A stretch of DNA of 64,000 bases from Mangrovibacterium lignilyticum (lineage in GTDB: Bacteria > Bacteroidota > Bacteroidia > Bacteroidales > Prolixibacteraceae), in the NCBI RefSeq assembly GCF_010882175.1, contig NZ_WKLH01000001.1, positions 124,001 through 188,000 of the forward strand, written 5' to 3'. The translations under genes were made by a program, and so were the position numbers. The notes beneath the pieces were generated by a model. The model had not been told where the DNA came from. It was given only the letters and a program-made list of their open reading frames with translations, and searched no databases. Each line of letters begins with the position of its first letter. Within the stretch, counting starts at the first letter, position 1. Below, piece after piece: positions 17,777 through 27,643 of the stretch.

Positions 17777-20719
17777 ATGAAAAAAATTTACTTCTACCTG
17801 CTCATTGCACTTACCTTGCTTCCTACTCTTACAAGCTCGGCTCAATCTGATCCCGGAACTGCAAACCTGACTCATCAATGGACATTCGATAATGGATTTG
17901 CAACAGACCTAATCGGGAACAGAAATGGTACATTAATTGGAGGTGCTACAATCACCAACAAATCTTTAAATACATCAGAAGGAGGTTATTTATCTTTTCC
18001 CGCTGCAGACTTAGGCATTAATAATTATTCTTCATTGACGACCGAGCTTTGGTTTAAATCGGCTGCAGACATGAACCCGGGAAATACCATGCTAAGTTAT
18101 TTCGGTGATGCTGATTTAGACGGATCACTTGGTGCGAATTACATCTATACAAGTCCTTCCAATGGGGGAAACTGCCGCGTAGCTATTTCAACCGGGAACA
18201 CAACTGATCCCTGGACTACTGAAACGGTCGTAAATAGCACCGGAGGAGCCATCGACGACGGACAATTGCATCACTTGGTGAGTGTTACTAAAGCAACAAC
18301 TGTTACACTGTACGTTGATGGTGTTAATGTTGGATCTACCCCGTTAGTTGAAGCAAATACGCTTTCCGGGATAAGTACGGCAAAAGCGTTTCTATGTAAA
18401 AGCGGATATACAAATGATCCGACATGGAAAGGAATCGTCCACAAATACAGCATTTATAACAAAGTGCTTTCTGCTGATGAGGTTCTTTTTTTATACCAGC
18501 AGGGAGCAGAATCATCAACTTCTATTGATGTTTCCAAATCGTCCTTGTCCTTCGATGAAATTAACACGACGGATGAATTTACCGTTACCGGTTCGAACCT
18601 TACTGATGATATAACGCTGGAAGCACCCGCCGGAATTACTCTTTCTGCTGCAACGCTTGCTGCCGACGTATCCAATGCAGCCATTACGGTTAGTTATAAT
18701 GGATCCACCGAAATAAACGGAGAGATTATTCTGACTAGTGGAAGCACAATAATGAATATCCCCATAAAGGCTGCGCCGAACACAGCTTGTTTTTCGCCAC
18801 TCTATTCCAATTTACAAAACTTGATTCCCGACCCTTTTATGAACTCGATCACTGATTTCTGGGGAAACGTAAAGCTGGCATCAGGGGCAGATGTTTACTG
18901 CGGGAGTCGTTGTGTTAAAATTACCGGTAAAGCTTCCTGTTGGCCGGATGGTGGGTCAGTTGGAACGAAGAATATCACATGGTTACCCAACACAAGCTAT
19001 CGTTTCCATGCAAAGATCAAAACGATGGATGGTACATTTAACATGGGAGTGCAAAATGCCAATGTAGGTGGTATTAATGATGACTATAACATTACCGTGC
19101 CGAACACGTTGGGTAATTGGGAAGATTTTGATGCTACCTTTACAACGGGTCCTTCGCCTTCACCGGGAGTTGCCTTCTTTAATAATTGCGGGCTAGCATC
19201 GGGGCTTATTGGCTATATCGATAACTGGGAACTGTACGCTTTACCCGGCATTTCAACCTCTGTTTCTGAGATATCAGTCGATGAATTCATCAATTCAACA
19301 TCCTTCAAAATTACGGGTGTGGGCTTAACAGAATCTATCCTGATTACAACTCCGCCGGGAATTACCGTTGATCAGGATGTCCAGCCTGCTGATGCATCTG
19401 AAATAACCGTAAATATTAGTTACGATGGGACTTCTGCGATTAACGGTGATATTGTCTTGACCAGCGGTTCGTTTACAAAAATAATTTCAGTTACTGCTTC
19501 TAAAAATGAAGACTGTTTTATCCCACTCTATCAGGACGCAGTTAACCTGATATCCGATCCATATTTAAGCGATTTGGCTAGTTTCAGCGGATCGGGAACA
19601 AGAAGTATTAATACAGATCCCCGATATGCTTATTGTGGCGTAAGTAGTGGCAAGGTTAGCGGATCAGGATCGATCGAAAAAGACCTGACCGGCGTAATGA
19701 AGCCCAATACGACCTACCGGATAAAAGCAATGGTCTATAAGAAAAATCCGGGCAACGTAACTTACACATTGGCTATCGACTCAACGTCAAATCCTACAGC
19801 TTATGACATGATTAAAACTGCAATGGACAGTGCTTGCTGGTATTTCAACCAATATACCCCTTTTGATGCCCATATAAATGTCTATTACAATGCAGGTATT
19901 TCCACCGCTCAGGCTGACTATTACGGCAGCATTGGTTTTGGCCCTAATCAGCGATACATGTGGGTAGGAACGGCTATTCACGAAATGGATCATTATTTCG
20001 GTTCGGGAACAAGCGATGAGTGGCATAATTTGATGGTTAACGGAGCCTGGACAGGAGCAGAGGCCAATAAATTGGCGCAGTCGCTTTCCGGAAGTAATAT
20101 CTACGGAGATTCCCAACATTTCTGGCCCTATGGCATCAATCAAAAAGAAGAAATTACGAATTTGGGAGACCTGGCTACCCAGGAGAAAGGATTGATCGAT
20201 GCTGTAAAAATCGCTAAAGCGATGCTTGTTGACGACTCTGATTTAGTACCAAACATGTACTCGGTAGGTATCGGTGTTTATGGATGGGATGTCGATTCAT
20301 CAGCTATTTATCATGAAGCAACAAGCACTGAAGAATGGCAGGATATTGATTTTATATTTACAACCGGCGAAAACCTGGAAAATATGCAAGGCGTTTACTT
20401 TAATTCAGGAAGCGGCTATATCGATAACTGGGAGATGTATGAGGTATCCGTACCAACAGCAATCTCGCAGGAATCAATCGACGCCGCATCCAAAATTTAC
20501 CTGGCCAACGATAAGATCATCTCGGAAATCTATTTGCAGAACAAATCAGACATTGACATTTCCGTCTATGATCTAAATGGCAAACTACTTATCAGGGAAA
20601 AGTCCAGTGGGGGTGCCGGAGAGAACAGGCAAGCCATAAAAGCCCCCTTAAAACGCGGATTATATATTGTCAAAATAGTGACGAGTTACCAAACCATTTC
20701 TGAAAAGATCGTAAAATGA
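17777..20719 (+). CDS. Secreted LamG protein with nested metallopeptidase-like domain and T9SS tail
   Basis: 980 residues from ATG 17777, chosen over an ATG 45 bp upstream because it begins a signal peptide (MKKIYFYLLIALTLLPTLTS). Order: LamG/concanavalin-like domain (about 30-240); a short beta module (IDVSKSSLSFDEI); a jelly-roll carbohydrate-binding-like module starting CFSPLYSNL and ending GYIDNWELY; a second copy of both modules; T9SS tail (about 900-980). In the second jelly-roll copy about 165 residues (roughly 657-824) are inserted. They contain AIHEMDHYFG, an HExxH zinc motif (His735-His739). The role is unknown: binding and either proteolysis or a structural zinc site on a glycoprotein or glycan. 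It is the only plus-strand gene with the HTCS operator. I do not recognise a gene name. Confidence 0.75.
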   Translation: MKKIYFYLLIALTLLPTLTSSAQSDPGTANLTHQWTFDNGFATDLIGNRNGTLIGGATITNKSLNTSEGGYLSFPAADLGINNYSSLTTELWFKSAADMNPGNTMLSYFGDADLDGSLGANYIYTSPSNGGNCRVAISTGNTTDPWTTETVVNSTGGAIDDGQLHHLVSVTKATTVTLYVDGVNVGSTPLVEANTLSGISTAKAFLCKSGYTNDPTWKGIVHKYSIYNKVLSADEVLFLYQQGAESSTSIDVSKSSLSFDEINTTDEFTVTGSNLTDDITLEAPAGITLSAATLAADVSNAAITVSYNGSTEINGEIILTSGSTIMNIPIKAAPNTACFSPLYSNLQNLIPDPFMNSITDFWGNVKLASGADVYCGSRCVKITGKASCWPDGGSVGTKNITWLPNTSYRFHAKIKTMDGTFNMGVQNANVGGINDDYNITVPNTLGNWEDFDATFTTGPSPSPGVAFFNNCGLASGLIGYIDNWELYALPGISTSVSEISVDEFINSTSFKITGVGLTESILITTPPGITVDQDVQPADASEITVNISYDGTSAINGDIVLTSGSFTKIISVTASKNEDCFIPLYQDAVNLISDPYLSDLASFSGSGTRSINTDPRYAYCGVSSGKVSGSGSIEKDLTGVMKPNTTYRIKAMVYKKNPGNVTYTLAIDSTSNPTAYDMIKTAMDSACWYFNQYTPFDAHINVYYNAGISTAQADYYGSIGFGPNQRYMWVGTAIHEMDHYFGSGTSDEWHNLMVNGAWTGAEANKLAQSLSGSNIYGDSQHFWPYGINQKEEITNLGDLATQEKGLIDAVKIAKAMLVDDSDLVPNMYSVGIGVYGWDVDSSAIYHEATSTEEWQDIDFIFTTGENLENMQGVYFNSGSGYIDNWEMYEVSVPTAISQESIDAASKIYLANDKIISEIYLQNKSDIDISVYDLNGKLLIREKSSGGAGENRQAIKAPLKRGLYIVKIVTSYQTISEKIVK

Positions 20720-20871
20720 AGTTTCAAAACGATTAATTCAGCAACCGGGTATTAGTTGTCATTTGGCATAAATCATCACTAATTCGCTCTAAAAGCAGAC
20801 TATTTTACCCAATCGTACAGCTTGTACTATCCTATCGTTTCACGACTTTCAAACCGACACATAATACACGC

Positions 20872-20909
20872 AAAAAAATACCCCGAAAATGGAAATCCAC
20901 TCCCGGGGT
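20872..20909 (-). terminator. Terminator for the GH30 gene
   Basis: In minus-strand sense ACCCCG (20909-20904) pairs with CGGGGT (20885-20880), with an inner TGGATTTCCA hairpin, followed by ATTTTTTT (20879-20872). It lies about 105 bp after the GH30 stop and also separates that gene from the convergent gene ending at 20719. Confidence 0.75.
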
Positions 20910-21015
20910 AAAAATCAAATCTAACTAAACTAATTTGTGTTATAGGTAATGTGCTATTTCTTCAAAGAAATAGTACTGGAGTTTTATTCGCAAACTGTCA
21001 TCTTAGCTGCAGTCA

Positions 21016-22491
21016 TTAATTCAATTGAAAGGTATTCAAGGAATGAGGCTTTAGCGTAACGTTCAGAAAACGTTCTCCCAATTTTACAGTCACTTCCTTA
21101 CTATCGTTGTTAAAGTTGCCTGCAAACACCAGGTACTGTCCCTGTGGATTCTTTACAATCATCACGGGGAACTTATCTTCGTTTCCACCTTTAAAAGCCA
21201 TGATTTTACTTCCCGGTGTCAGAAAGCGAGTGTAATGTTTCACAGCAAAATACTCAGGTGTATAAGTAGCTGTTTTTGCTTTGGAGTCCACGCGGATTAA
21301 GGCATTTTGCTTCCAGCCCCAACCACTGACACCGTCATCGTATAAAATCGCATTCCAGAATGTGTATTCTTCGCAACCATTCCCGAGGTAATGGTTGATG
21401 AGATTGAAGGTATGCTCAGCAGCTCCCCAATCAAATGAGCCCCAGCCACATTCGCTTTCAGTCTGGACATATTTGTAGTTCGGATACTTTTCGCGAAGAC
21501 GGGGCAGAATCTGTCCTCCCTCCCATTGAAATCCCACGCCTTTAAAAGTTTCAGGCATACGCGGGTCAGAAAGAACTTCGTCGATCACCTCGTAATGGTT
21601 TGTATTGATTGTCCCAAAATACAGATCAACATCCGGGTGTTGTTCCTTTAAAGTCGGTGCCAAATATTCGGCATTAAAGCGAATAATTCCTTCCGGTGTC
21701 CAGGCACAACCGGGATACGGTGTGTAACTCCAGGGTTCGTTTTGGAACATCACCATCTTGATTGGAATGCCTTCTTCCTGGTAAGCCGAAATGAACTTAG
21801 AGAAATAATTTGCATACGTTTTCAGATACCGAGAATCCTGAATAAAATAGTCATTAACGGCTAATTTCCTCGGAAACAGGTTCTCGTAAGTCTTTTCGCT
21901 ATTTTCAAAAAGCAGATAATCCAGTTTCGGATCCAGCTTATTGAACTCAGCGTTGCTTACCACCGAATAGTAGTGATTGATTTTCATCCAAGATGGTGGC
22001 GACCAGGGCGAAATCCAGAAAGTTAGATCCGGGTTCTTTTCCTGAGCTGCTTTAATGAAAGGAATCAAGGTTGTTTTATCGCGATCAATGTTAAAATACT
22101 TCAACTGAAAATCACCGTTTACTTCGTCACAACTATACCAATCGCGGGCATAATCATTGGCATTCATCGAAAAACGACCAATCGAAAAACGGAGATCGCC
22201 ATCGGGTGAAAACAACTGCCCCAGGATGGTTTCCTGCTGTTTACGGGAAAGCATGTTCAAGGCGTCCCATCCCCGCTCGTTAAAACAGGTTCCCCAGGCC
22301 TTGAAGGTTAAAAGATCTTCGTCGCCGTTCACCTCCAAATCCGGAGTCGCTGAAGTGCTCTTCTGCAATTTGCCTTCCGATTGGTTCCACTCATCACGCT
22401 GTGTACTGCTTGTCCAAACAAAGGACTGGGCATTCGCCCAAAGTGTTAAACCAGTTAAAACAACAACAAGAAAGTACTTTGTTTTTTTCAT
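21016..22491 (-). CDS. Secreted GH30 glycoside hydrolase
   Basis: 491 residues with a signal peptide ending WANAQ. The sequence follows GH30 closely: an N-terminal strand of the side beta-domain, GWGTCFNERGWDALN-like start of the barrel, FSIGRFSMNANDY, SPWSPPSWMK, acid/base Glu252 in MFQNEPWSY and nucleophile in YVQTESECGWG (first Glu most likely), then a C-terminal beta-sandwich with PHSLNTFQ. Related enzymes cleave beta-1,6-glucan, beta-1,6-galactan or glucosylceramide-type bonds. In a galactose-oriented locus beta-1,6-galactan is a reasonable but untested guess. It is the last gene of locus 1 and has its own complete operator-promoter, with a terminator upstream separating it from the PKD gene. 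Confidence 0.88.
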   Translation of the reverse strand: MKKTKYFLVVVLTGLTLWANAQSFVWTSSTQRDEWNQSEGKLQKSTSATPDLEVNGDEDLLTFKAWGTCFNERGWDALNMLSRKQQETILGQLFSPDGDLRFSIGRFSMNANDYARDWYSCDEVNGDFQLKYFNIDRDKTTLIPFIKAAQEKNPDLTFWISPWSPPSWMKINHYYSVVSNAEFNKLDPKLDYLLFENSEKTYENLFPRKLAVNDYFIQDSRYLKTYANYFSKFISAYQEEGIPIKMVMFQNEPWSYTPYPGCAWTPEGIIRFNAEYLAPTLKEQHPDVDLYFGTINTNHYEVIDEVLSDPRMPETFKGVGFQWEGGQILPRLREKYPNYKYVQTESECGWGSFDWGAAEHTFNLINHYLGNGCEEYTFWNAILYDDGVSGWGWKQNALIRVDSKAKTATYTPEYFAVKHYTRFLTPGSKIMAFKGGNEDKFPVMIVKNPQGQYLVFAGNFNNDSKEVTVKLGERFLNVTLKPHSLNTFQLN

Positions 22492-22565
22492 ATTCGTTTA
22501 AATAATTTTTTCGGCCATCAAACTTATGCTACCGAAACAATTAAATATCATAGGTTCTTGCACAA

Positions 22566-22632
22566 CAAATGTAGCAAGCCAATCTATCTTTTCGGAGAAC
22601 AAAGTCGTCAGCTACCTATCACAAATTCGTCA
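22566..22632 (-). promoter_or_regulatory. Operator-promoter, site 5, before GH30
   Basis: AACAAAGTCGTCA (22598-22610) and CACAAATTCGTCA (22620-22632) start 22 bp apart. CAAATGTA (22566-22573) reads TACATTTG in gene sense, a perfect -7 box at the standard 25 bp. The start codon of GH30 is 75 bp further on. Confidence 0.75.
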
Positions 22633-22763
22633 AATCGCACAATACCACTTGAATCACCCATCGGCGCAAATGAATAATACATTTGTGCCATTTTGGGAGC
22701 TAAACCAAGGTTAAAAAACCAGCTTCAAACAGTTCAAATTTTATTTTACGCTAACGACAGGTT

Positions 22764-22795
22764 AAAAAAAAAAGCGCAAACCTTGCAGCCTGCGC
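22764..22795 (-). terminator. Terminator at the end of the locus 1 susCD operon
   Basis: In minus-strand sense GCGCA (from 22795) pairs with TGCGC (ending 22774) and runs into ten T residues. It lies about 30 bp after the stop of the PKD gene at 22825 and insulates the GH30 promoter. Confidence 0.75.
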
Positions 22796-22824
22796 CTTAA
22801 TTATATGATCGAGAAAAGGTGAAT

Positions 22825-23889
22825 TTACTTCACAAATAATTTCACATTGTCAACGGCTAACCATCCCCAGTTAGTTACATTGCTTGACTCGTTGTGTAAC
22901 TCAACTCCAAGTCTTGCTCCAACAGATTCAGCTGTTGCCGTAGTAGTCAACTCGATCGTGTTAGCCTGGCTCGCAACCACGTCGAAAGTTTGGGTTTCCA
23001 GCACTTGTCTAACCCCATCGCCTGTATTATAGTAAATGGTTACGATAAATTTTGGAGAGTCCCAAATATCGGCCATATCAGCTGTCAGTTTAATTTGTTC
23101 TCCTTCAACAATCACGTGATCAGTAAGATTCCATACTGGTCCATCAACATTGCGGATAACTCCAACATAAGAGCCACCTTCAGTAATGTCAGCTCTGTTC
23201 TCTACTCCCGAATCTTCTGAGGGAACATCGCTATTCCAGCCCGGTATATCATCCCAGTTTTTCAATCTTCCTGTTCCCGGAAGTTCGAAATCTCCATTTT
23301 CAACGGTTACAGGTACAAACACAGCTACCGCTGCTGCCACATTTTGAGAAACCGATGCTGGTGTAGATCCGTCAACGCCGGTTGTTGTCAGTGTCACGGT
23401 ATATTCTCCAGCATCAGCATAGGTGTGAACTGGATTTTCATCTGTCGATGTTTCGCCATCCCCAAAGTCCCAAGCGAAAGAGACAGCCCTTTCAGAGGTG
23501 TTTGTGAATGTTATTGTGCGATTATCGACTTCAGAGGTAAAAGAGGCTGTTGGATTGATTTGGGCTACTGAAATTGTTTTCGTAACCATCGAAGAGTCAG
23601 CTCCAACTGCCCCTATCGCTTTCAAAGTAACACTATAATCACCTACTGCGGCGTAGGTGTGCGTTGGGTTAACAGCAGTAGAGCTTTCACCATCACCAAA
23701 ATCCCAGGCTAACGAAACCGCATATTGGGTAGCACTGGTAAAAGTTACATCCAGGTCATTCATTTCTGCCGAGAAATCGGAGGTCGGATTCATGGCTGTT
23801 TCATCATCGTCATCATTACAAGCGACAAAAGAAGAGAGTAGCAGCACAAACGCTAACATTCTCCATTTATAGTTTTTGAAATTATTCAT
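22825..23889 (-). CDS. PKD-domain surface lipoprotein, putative glycan-binding
   Basis: 354 residues with a lipobox (LLLSSFVAC, Cys24), so probably displayed on the outer surface. Two PKD domains follow (about 35-105 and 110-185), each with the WDFGDGE signature, then a C-terminal jelly-roll of about 165 residues starting VTVENGDFELPG and ending WLAVDNVKLFVK. Proteins in this position of a susCD operon usually act as surface glycan-binding proteins. The protein at 40.5-41.6 kb is a clear paralog, with the same three domains and a matching jelly-roll. A hairpin precedes the gene and a terminator follows. Confidence 0.8.
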   Translation of the reverse strand: MNNFKNYKWRMLAFVLLLSSFVACNDDDDETAMNPTSDFSAEMNDLDVTFTSATQYAVSLAWDFGDGESSTAVNPTHTYAAVGDYSVTLKAIGAVGADSSMVTKTISVAQINPTASFTSEVDNRTITFTNTSERAVSFAWDFGDGETSTDENPVHTYADAGEYTVTLTTTGVDGSTPASVSQNVAAAVAVFVPVTVENGDFELPGTGRLKNWDDIPGWNSDVPSEDSGVENRADITEGGSYVGVIRNVDGPVWNLTDHVIVEGEQIKLTADMADIWDSPKFIVTIYYNTGDGVRQVLETQTFDVVASQANTIELTTTATAESVGARLGVELHNESSNVTNWGWLAVDNVKLFVK

Positions 23890-23970
23890 GTTAAAGTTTT
23901 TGAAAAGTTTAAACTAATCTGGCTAATCGTGTTATTAGGTAATCATCTCTTAAAAACTGCAGTTGAAAGC

Positions 23971-23988
23971 GGCGCTCCTCGGAGCACC
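23971..23988 (-). other. Intercistronic hairpin between the two PKD genes
   Basis: In gene sense GGTGCTC and GAGCGCC pair around the loop CGAG, seven pairs with one G-U. There is no T run after it, so it looks like an mRNA-processing or stabilising element rather than a terminator. A comparable hairpin precedes the paralogous gene at 41.66 kb. Confidence 0.4.
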
Positions 23989-24077
23989 TACTTTCTGCTA
24001 CAACTAATGATGATCTAACTATTTGCATTTTAGGAACCAGCCGGACAAAAGATTCTCCGACTGATTCTAAAGTTTCA

Positions 24078-25598
24078 TTAATCTATCTTAGCAAAAGACA
24101 ATTTATTCAAGGTAAAGTCATAAGCTTGCTGCGCACCACTCTTAATCACAATATAGAATGTTGCCGGAGCGTCAAAGGTGTAGATTCCGTCTGCAGGGAA
24201 TGCGCCAGCAGTGTTCATACCTCCATTATCAACACTTGAAAAATCATAGGTGCCTGTCGTCTTCGGGCTACCATTCCAGGTACTGTACTGAACCTGCAGA
24301 CCTCCGTTTTGAGTCATTGATCCACCATTCGACGAGTAATCAACCCCTTGCTGTGGTGCATCTGTACTGAAGAAAAGCTCACACCAGGTATTGTCGTTAA
24401 TCTCGTCAATCGTCAAATTTCCGCTAAGCTTATAGGTGCCTGCCTCTACAGTCACTTCCTGATAAATAGCCGTTCCTGGCCAATCATTTGCTCCACCGGA
24501 AAAACTGATTGTACTGGCTGTAATATCTACAGTGATTCCTTGCACGTTCACCACCTCAGCCCAGTTGGTCATATCAATCACTCCTGGATCAAACGGATTC
24601 ATTTCGCCATAGAATTCCAACTCTGCGACGTTACAGTACCCACCAGGAGCTGAATAAAAGTAAACATACCTGTAACTGCCGGTAGCCGTTACTGCTGCTT
24701 CGGACAGCGCTCCAGCCGGTACTTCTTCACTTATGGTATAAAGTACTTCATAATTCGTCAGATAGTCCAGATCGTTTGATCCGCGAATTTCAGCGCCAAC
24801 CACGCGATCTAAAAAGCCATCTCTCGGAGCATATTTAACCAATTTAATTTGTGCTTTATTACCTTCGCCGAAGTCATAACCAACGTATCCGCCATCTCCG
24901 TCCCGAGCATCTACAATCGTTGACAAATCTCCGTCAAATGCAGATTCGATGAGACCGTTTACGCCATCCCAGGACCCTTCGTGACCAATGATTGTCCCCT
25001 CTAATTTGTCGAGAACTTCACCAACTGCCACTGTTTTCGTGACCATCGCAGGAGTTGTCCCTTCAAAACCGGTTATGGCTAATGTAACTGTATAGCTACC
25101 CATGTCTGCATAACTGTGAGTGGGCGTTTTATCTGTTGACGTTTTTCCATCACCGAAATCCCACACCAATGATTTTGCATAGCTTGTGCTTGCCGTAAAT
25201 TTAATTTGTTGCGGGTCATCAGTACTTGCCGAATAAGAAAAATCACCTGTCGGATCAAATACTTCAATTGTAATGGTTGTATCTACCACTGTTGGCGTAG
25301 AACCAACTTCACCAAAAGCAGTCAATGTTAAGGCATAAGCACCGACCTCGTCATAAATATGCGTAGGGTGTGCCAGCGTCGAAGTCCCGCCATCGCCAAA
25401 ATCCCAGCGTAATGAATCGCGGTCAGTAATTGTGCTCACAAATGCTACTTCATAAGGATTTTCGCTGCTTACCTCATAGGTAAATGCAGCCTTAGGGTTA
25501 ACCGGTGCAAAGGTCTCTTCATCCTTACACCCGAAAAAGAGGGAAAGTAACAGTGTTATTGCTAACAGTCCCGTATTATATCTTTTAAATTGCTTCAT
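24078..25598 (-). CDS. PKD-domain surface lipoprotein, second glycan-binding candidate
   Basis: 506 residues, lipobox LLLSLFFGC (Cys24). Two PKD domains with WDFGDG motifs (about 35-110 and 115-195) are followed by a discoidin/F5-8-type region (about 200-335; FDGDLSTIVDARDGDGGYVGYDFGEG, ending YCNVAELEFYGE) and a C-terminal beta-sandwich (about 345-506) with a SusE/F-like look. It starts 38 bp after susD, the usual place of a surface glycan-binding protein. Its likely job is to capture polysaccharide for the SusCD transporter. It has no close copy in locus 2. Confidence 0.78.
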   Translation of the reverse strand: MKQFKRYNTGLLAITLLLSLFFGCKDEETFAPVNPKAAFTYEVSSENPYEVAFVSTITDRDSLRWDFGDGGTSTLAHPTHIYDEVGAYALTLTAFGEVGSTPTVVDTTITIEVFDPTGDFSYSASTDDPQQIKFTASTSYAKSLVWDFGDGKTSTDKTPTHSYADMGSYTVTLAITGFEGTTPAMVTKTVAVGEVLDKLEGTIIGHEGSWDGVNGLIESAFDGDLSTIVDARDGDGGYVGYDFGEGNKAQIKLVKYAPRDGFLDRVVGAEIRGSNDLDYLTNYEVLYTISEEVPAGALSEAAVTATGSYRYVYFYSAPGGYCNVAELEFYGEMNPFDPGVIDMTNWAEVVNVQGITVDITASTISFSGGANDWPGTAIYQEVTVEAGTYKLSGNLTIDEINDNTWCELFFSTDAPQQGVDYSSNGGSMTQNGGLQVQYSTWNGSPKTTGTYDFSSVDNGGMNTAGAFPADGIYTFDAPATFYIVIKSGAQQAYDFTLNKLSFAKID

Positions 25599-25636
25599 TT
25601 TATTTGATTTAGTTTATTCAACAACAAACTGCCTTT

Positions 25637-27631
25637 TTATAAATCCGTTGGAGCCGTATTGGCTTCAATAGACCATCCCGGGTTCTGATAAATCGGGGAG
25701 GTTGAAGTATCACCGCCCTCAGAAGTAATCAAAAAGTGCTGCGTAGCGATCGGACTCAGGTAGTGTGCCATGGTCCAACGATAACCGCCGTAAACCAATT
25801 CTTTACCGGTTTTCTCATAAGGTCTCAAATAATCACTAACCGAGGGGTCGGAAACATTCGAAGTCGCTGTACCATAAGTCAATTTCGACTCATCGTACCA
25901 TTCGAGCATCGGTCCCCAAAGCTTGAAGCCTTCAATATGATAAGGTTCATCAATCATCTGATCCAAAGCTCTCCAGCGTTTCAAGTCCATCCAGCGAAGG
26001 CCTTCCGCCATTAATTCGCAACGACGCTCGCGGCGAATGTTGTACAAAGTCTCGTCGACCAGTTGACCTGCAGAATAAGCCCCCCAGTCTCCTTTAGCCT
26101 CTTCTTGCATATCGGTGTTTGCAATCGTATTTTGAAAATCTGCATCTACTCCTGCCCTAATTCTGACGGCTGTCCAGTAAGCAGTAGCCTTGCTATCCAG
26201 CGAACCGTTTTTCTCATAGCAGGCTTCCATGTAGTTCAAATAAGCTTCAGTTGCTCTGAAAACAATAGCTCCCGAGTAACCGCCACCGTTTGCACATAGA
26301 GCTGCATCGTAGTTCAACCCTTTGCGGATCACATAGCCTGTACTGTACCCCTGTTCCGGGTTGGTATTGGTGATCGCGGGTATTGGTTCAATTGGCGTAG
26401 CATGTGTTCCTTCGACCGACTCGTACAACACATTTACCTGATCGGGCTGTTTCAGGAACAACCATAGCCTGCCGTCGCGATCTGTTCTAACATCCTCAAT
26501 ATAGTCATCTCCCTGGTATCCGGAACCGGTAGCATAAATCGGTAAACCATTTGCCATTACGAAGCTTTCAATCATTCCGCGAGTCAAACCAACACCGTCA
26601 TTTCCACGTTGCGCATATACAGGTACGTTGTGGGTAATTTCCAAACCTTTGTCATATTGTCTCCACAATAAAACTTCGTCGTATCCGGACATATCAACCG
26701 CACTAAACATATCGAAATAAGGGTTATTTGCATCTGAAACGGTTTGTTGTAACACACCATTGTTACTCACCAATGGGTAGCTATCAGCAACTGCCGCCGC
26801 AGCTTCCATTGATTCATCTAACAACCACTCAATCTCACCGTCAATACTTCCAGCCTGGTATTGGTATCCTTGGTTGTATTCTTTTGTAGCACCAGGCCAG
26901 TTTGTTCCATTCGGCACAAAAGCAGTACCCTTGAAATATTTCAACCAGGTAGCTTCGTAAAGCGTAACCCGAGATTTCAGCAATTGAGCACAGGCTTTAT
27001 TTAGCCGGTTTTGTGCACCATCAGGAGAAGTACTCATCATCAAGGTAATTGCCGAATCCAGATCCGAAACGATAAAGCGAACCACTTCAGACCGGGGTGC
27101 CCGTTTACTGGCTTCTGTCAGTTCTACCTGATCATCCTTCAAAACTTTTTTCACGATTGGGCAATCGCCGATCGTTTGAACTTTTTGGAAATATTCCCAA
27201 GCTCTGAAGAAATACATCTCGCCGATGTAGTGATCAATTTTATCTGTGCTTCCTGTTATTTCACCAGCTTCCCAGCGTGGCAATACAGTCTGCAGAAAAT
27301 AGTTACATTGATTGATGTTCCAGAAATTCCAGTCACCGCCGGATTGTCCAACTTTCCATTGGCCCGGTACATATTTGTTGTCATATCCCAGGCTTGCCTG
27401 GTTATCGGTATTGGCGTCGATACCAAATGTACCAAATGACCACTGTCCGTGTGTTGGCAAAGTTCCGTAGCGTTCAATCGAATAGGCTGCCAATTGGGAC
27501 TCATCCTGGAGGTATTGTTCGGGAGTAATACTTGAAAGAGGTTCTCTGTCCAGGAAATTGTCTTCACAGGAAGTGAAAAACACCAGTCCTCCCAAGATTA
27601 ATACTAGTAATAGATTATATTGTTTTTTCAT
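25637..27631 (-). CDS. susD: SusD/RagB-family outer-membrane nutrient-binding lipoprotein, locus 1
   Basis: 664 residues with lipobox VFFTSC (Cys22) and the typical SusD start CEDNFLDREPLSSITPEQY. TPR-like helices include YFFRAWEYFQ and TEAYLNYMEACYEKNG, and the C-terminal signature is RRERRCELMAEGLRWMDLKRW. SusD caps the SusC barrel and binds the oligosaccharide. It begins 12 bp after susC ends, so the two are translated from one mRNA under the operator at 31.1 kb. At 664 residues it is longer than most SusD proteins (about 500-600). Confidence 0.93.
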   Translation of the reverse strand: MKKQYNLLLVLILGGLVFFTSCEDNFLDREPLSSITPEQYLQDESQLAAYSIERYGTLPTHGQWSFGTFGIDANTDNQASLGYDNKYVPGQWKVGQSGGDWNFWNINQCNYFLQTVLPRWEAGEITGSTDKIDHYIGEMYFFRAWEYFQKVQTIGDCPIVKKVLKDDQVELTEASKRAPRSEVVRFIVSDLDSAITLMMSTSPDGAQNRLNKACAQLLKSRVTLYEATWLKYFKGTAFVPNGTNWPGATKEYNQGYQYQAGSIDGEIEWLLDESMEAAAAVADSYPLVSNNGVLQQTVSDANNPYFDMFSAVDMSGYDEVLLWRQYDKGLEITHNVPVYAQRGNDGVGLTRGMIESFVMANGLPIYATGSGYQGDDYIEDVRTDRDGRLWLFLKQPDQVNVLYESVEGTHATPIEPIPAITNTNPEQGYSTGYVIRKGLNYDAALCANGGGYSGAIVFRATEAYLNYMEACYEKNGSLDSKATAYWTAVRIRAGVDADFQNTIANTDMQEEAKGDWGAYSAGQLVDETLYNIRRERRCELMAEGLRWMDLKRWRALDQMIDEPYHIEGFKLWGPMLEWYDESKLTYGTATSNVSDPSVSDYLRPYEKTGKELVYGGYRWTMAHYLSPIATQHFLITSEGGDTSTSPIYQNPGWSIEANTAPTDL

Positions 27632-27643
27632 CGCTATTCAGTT

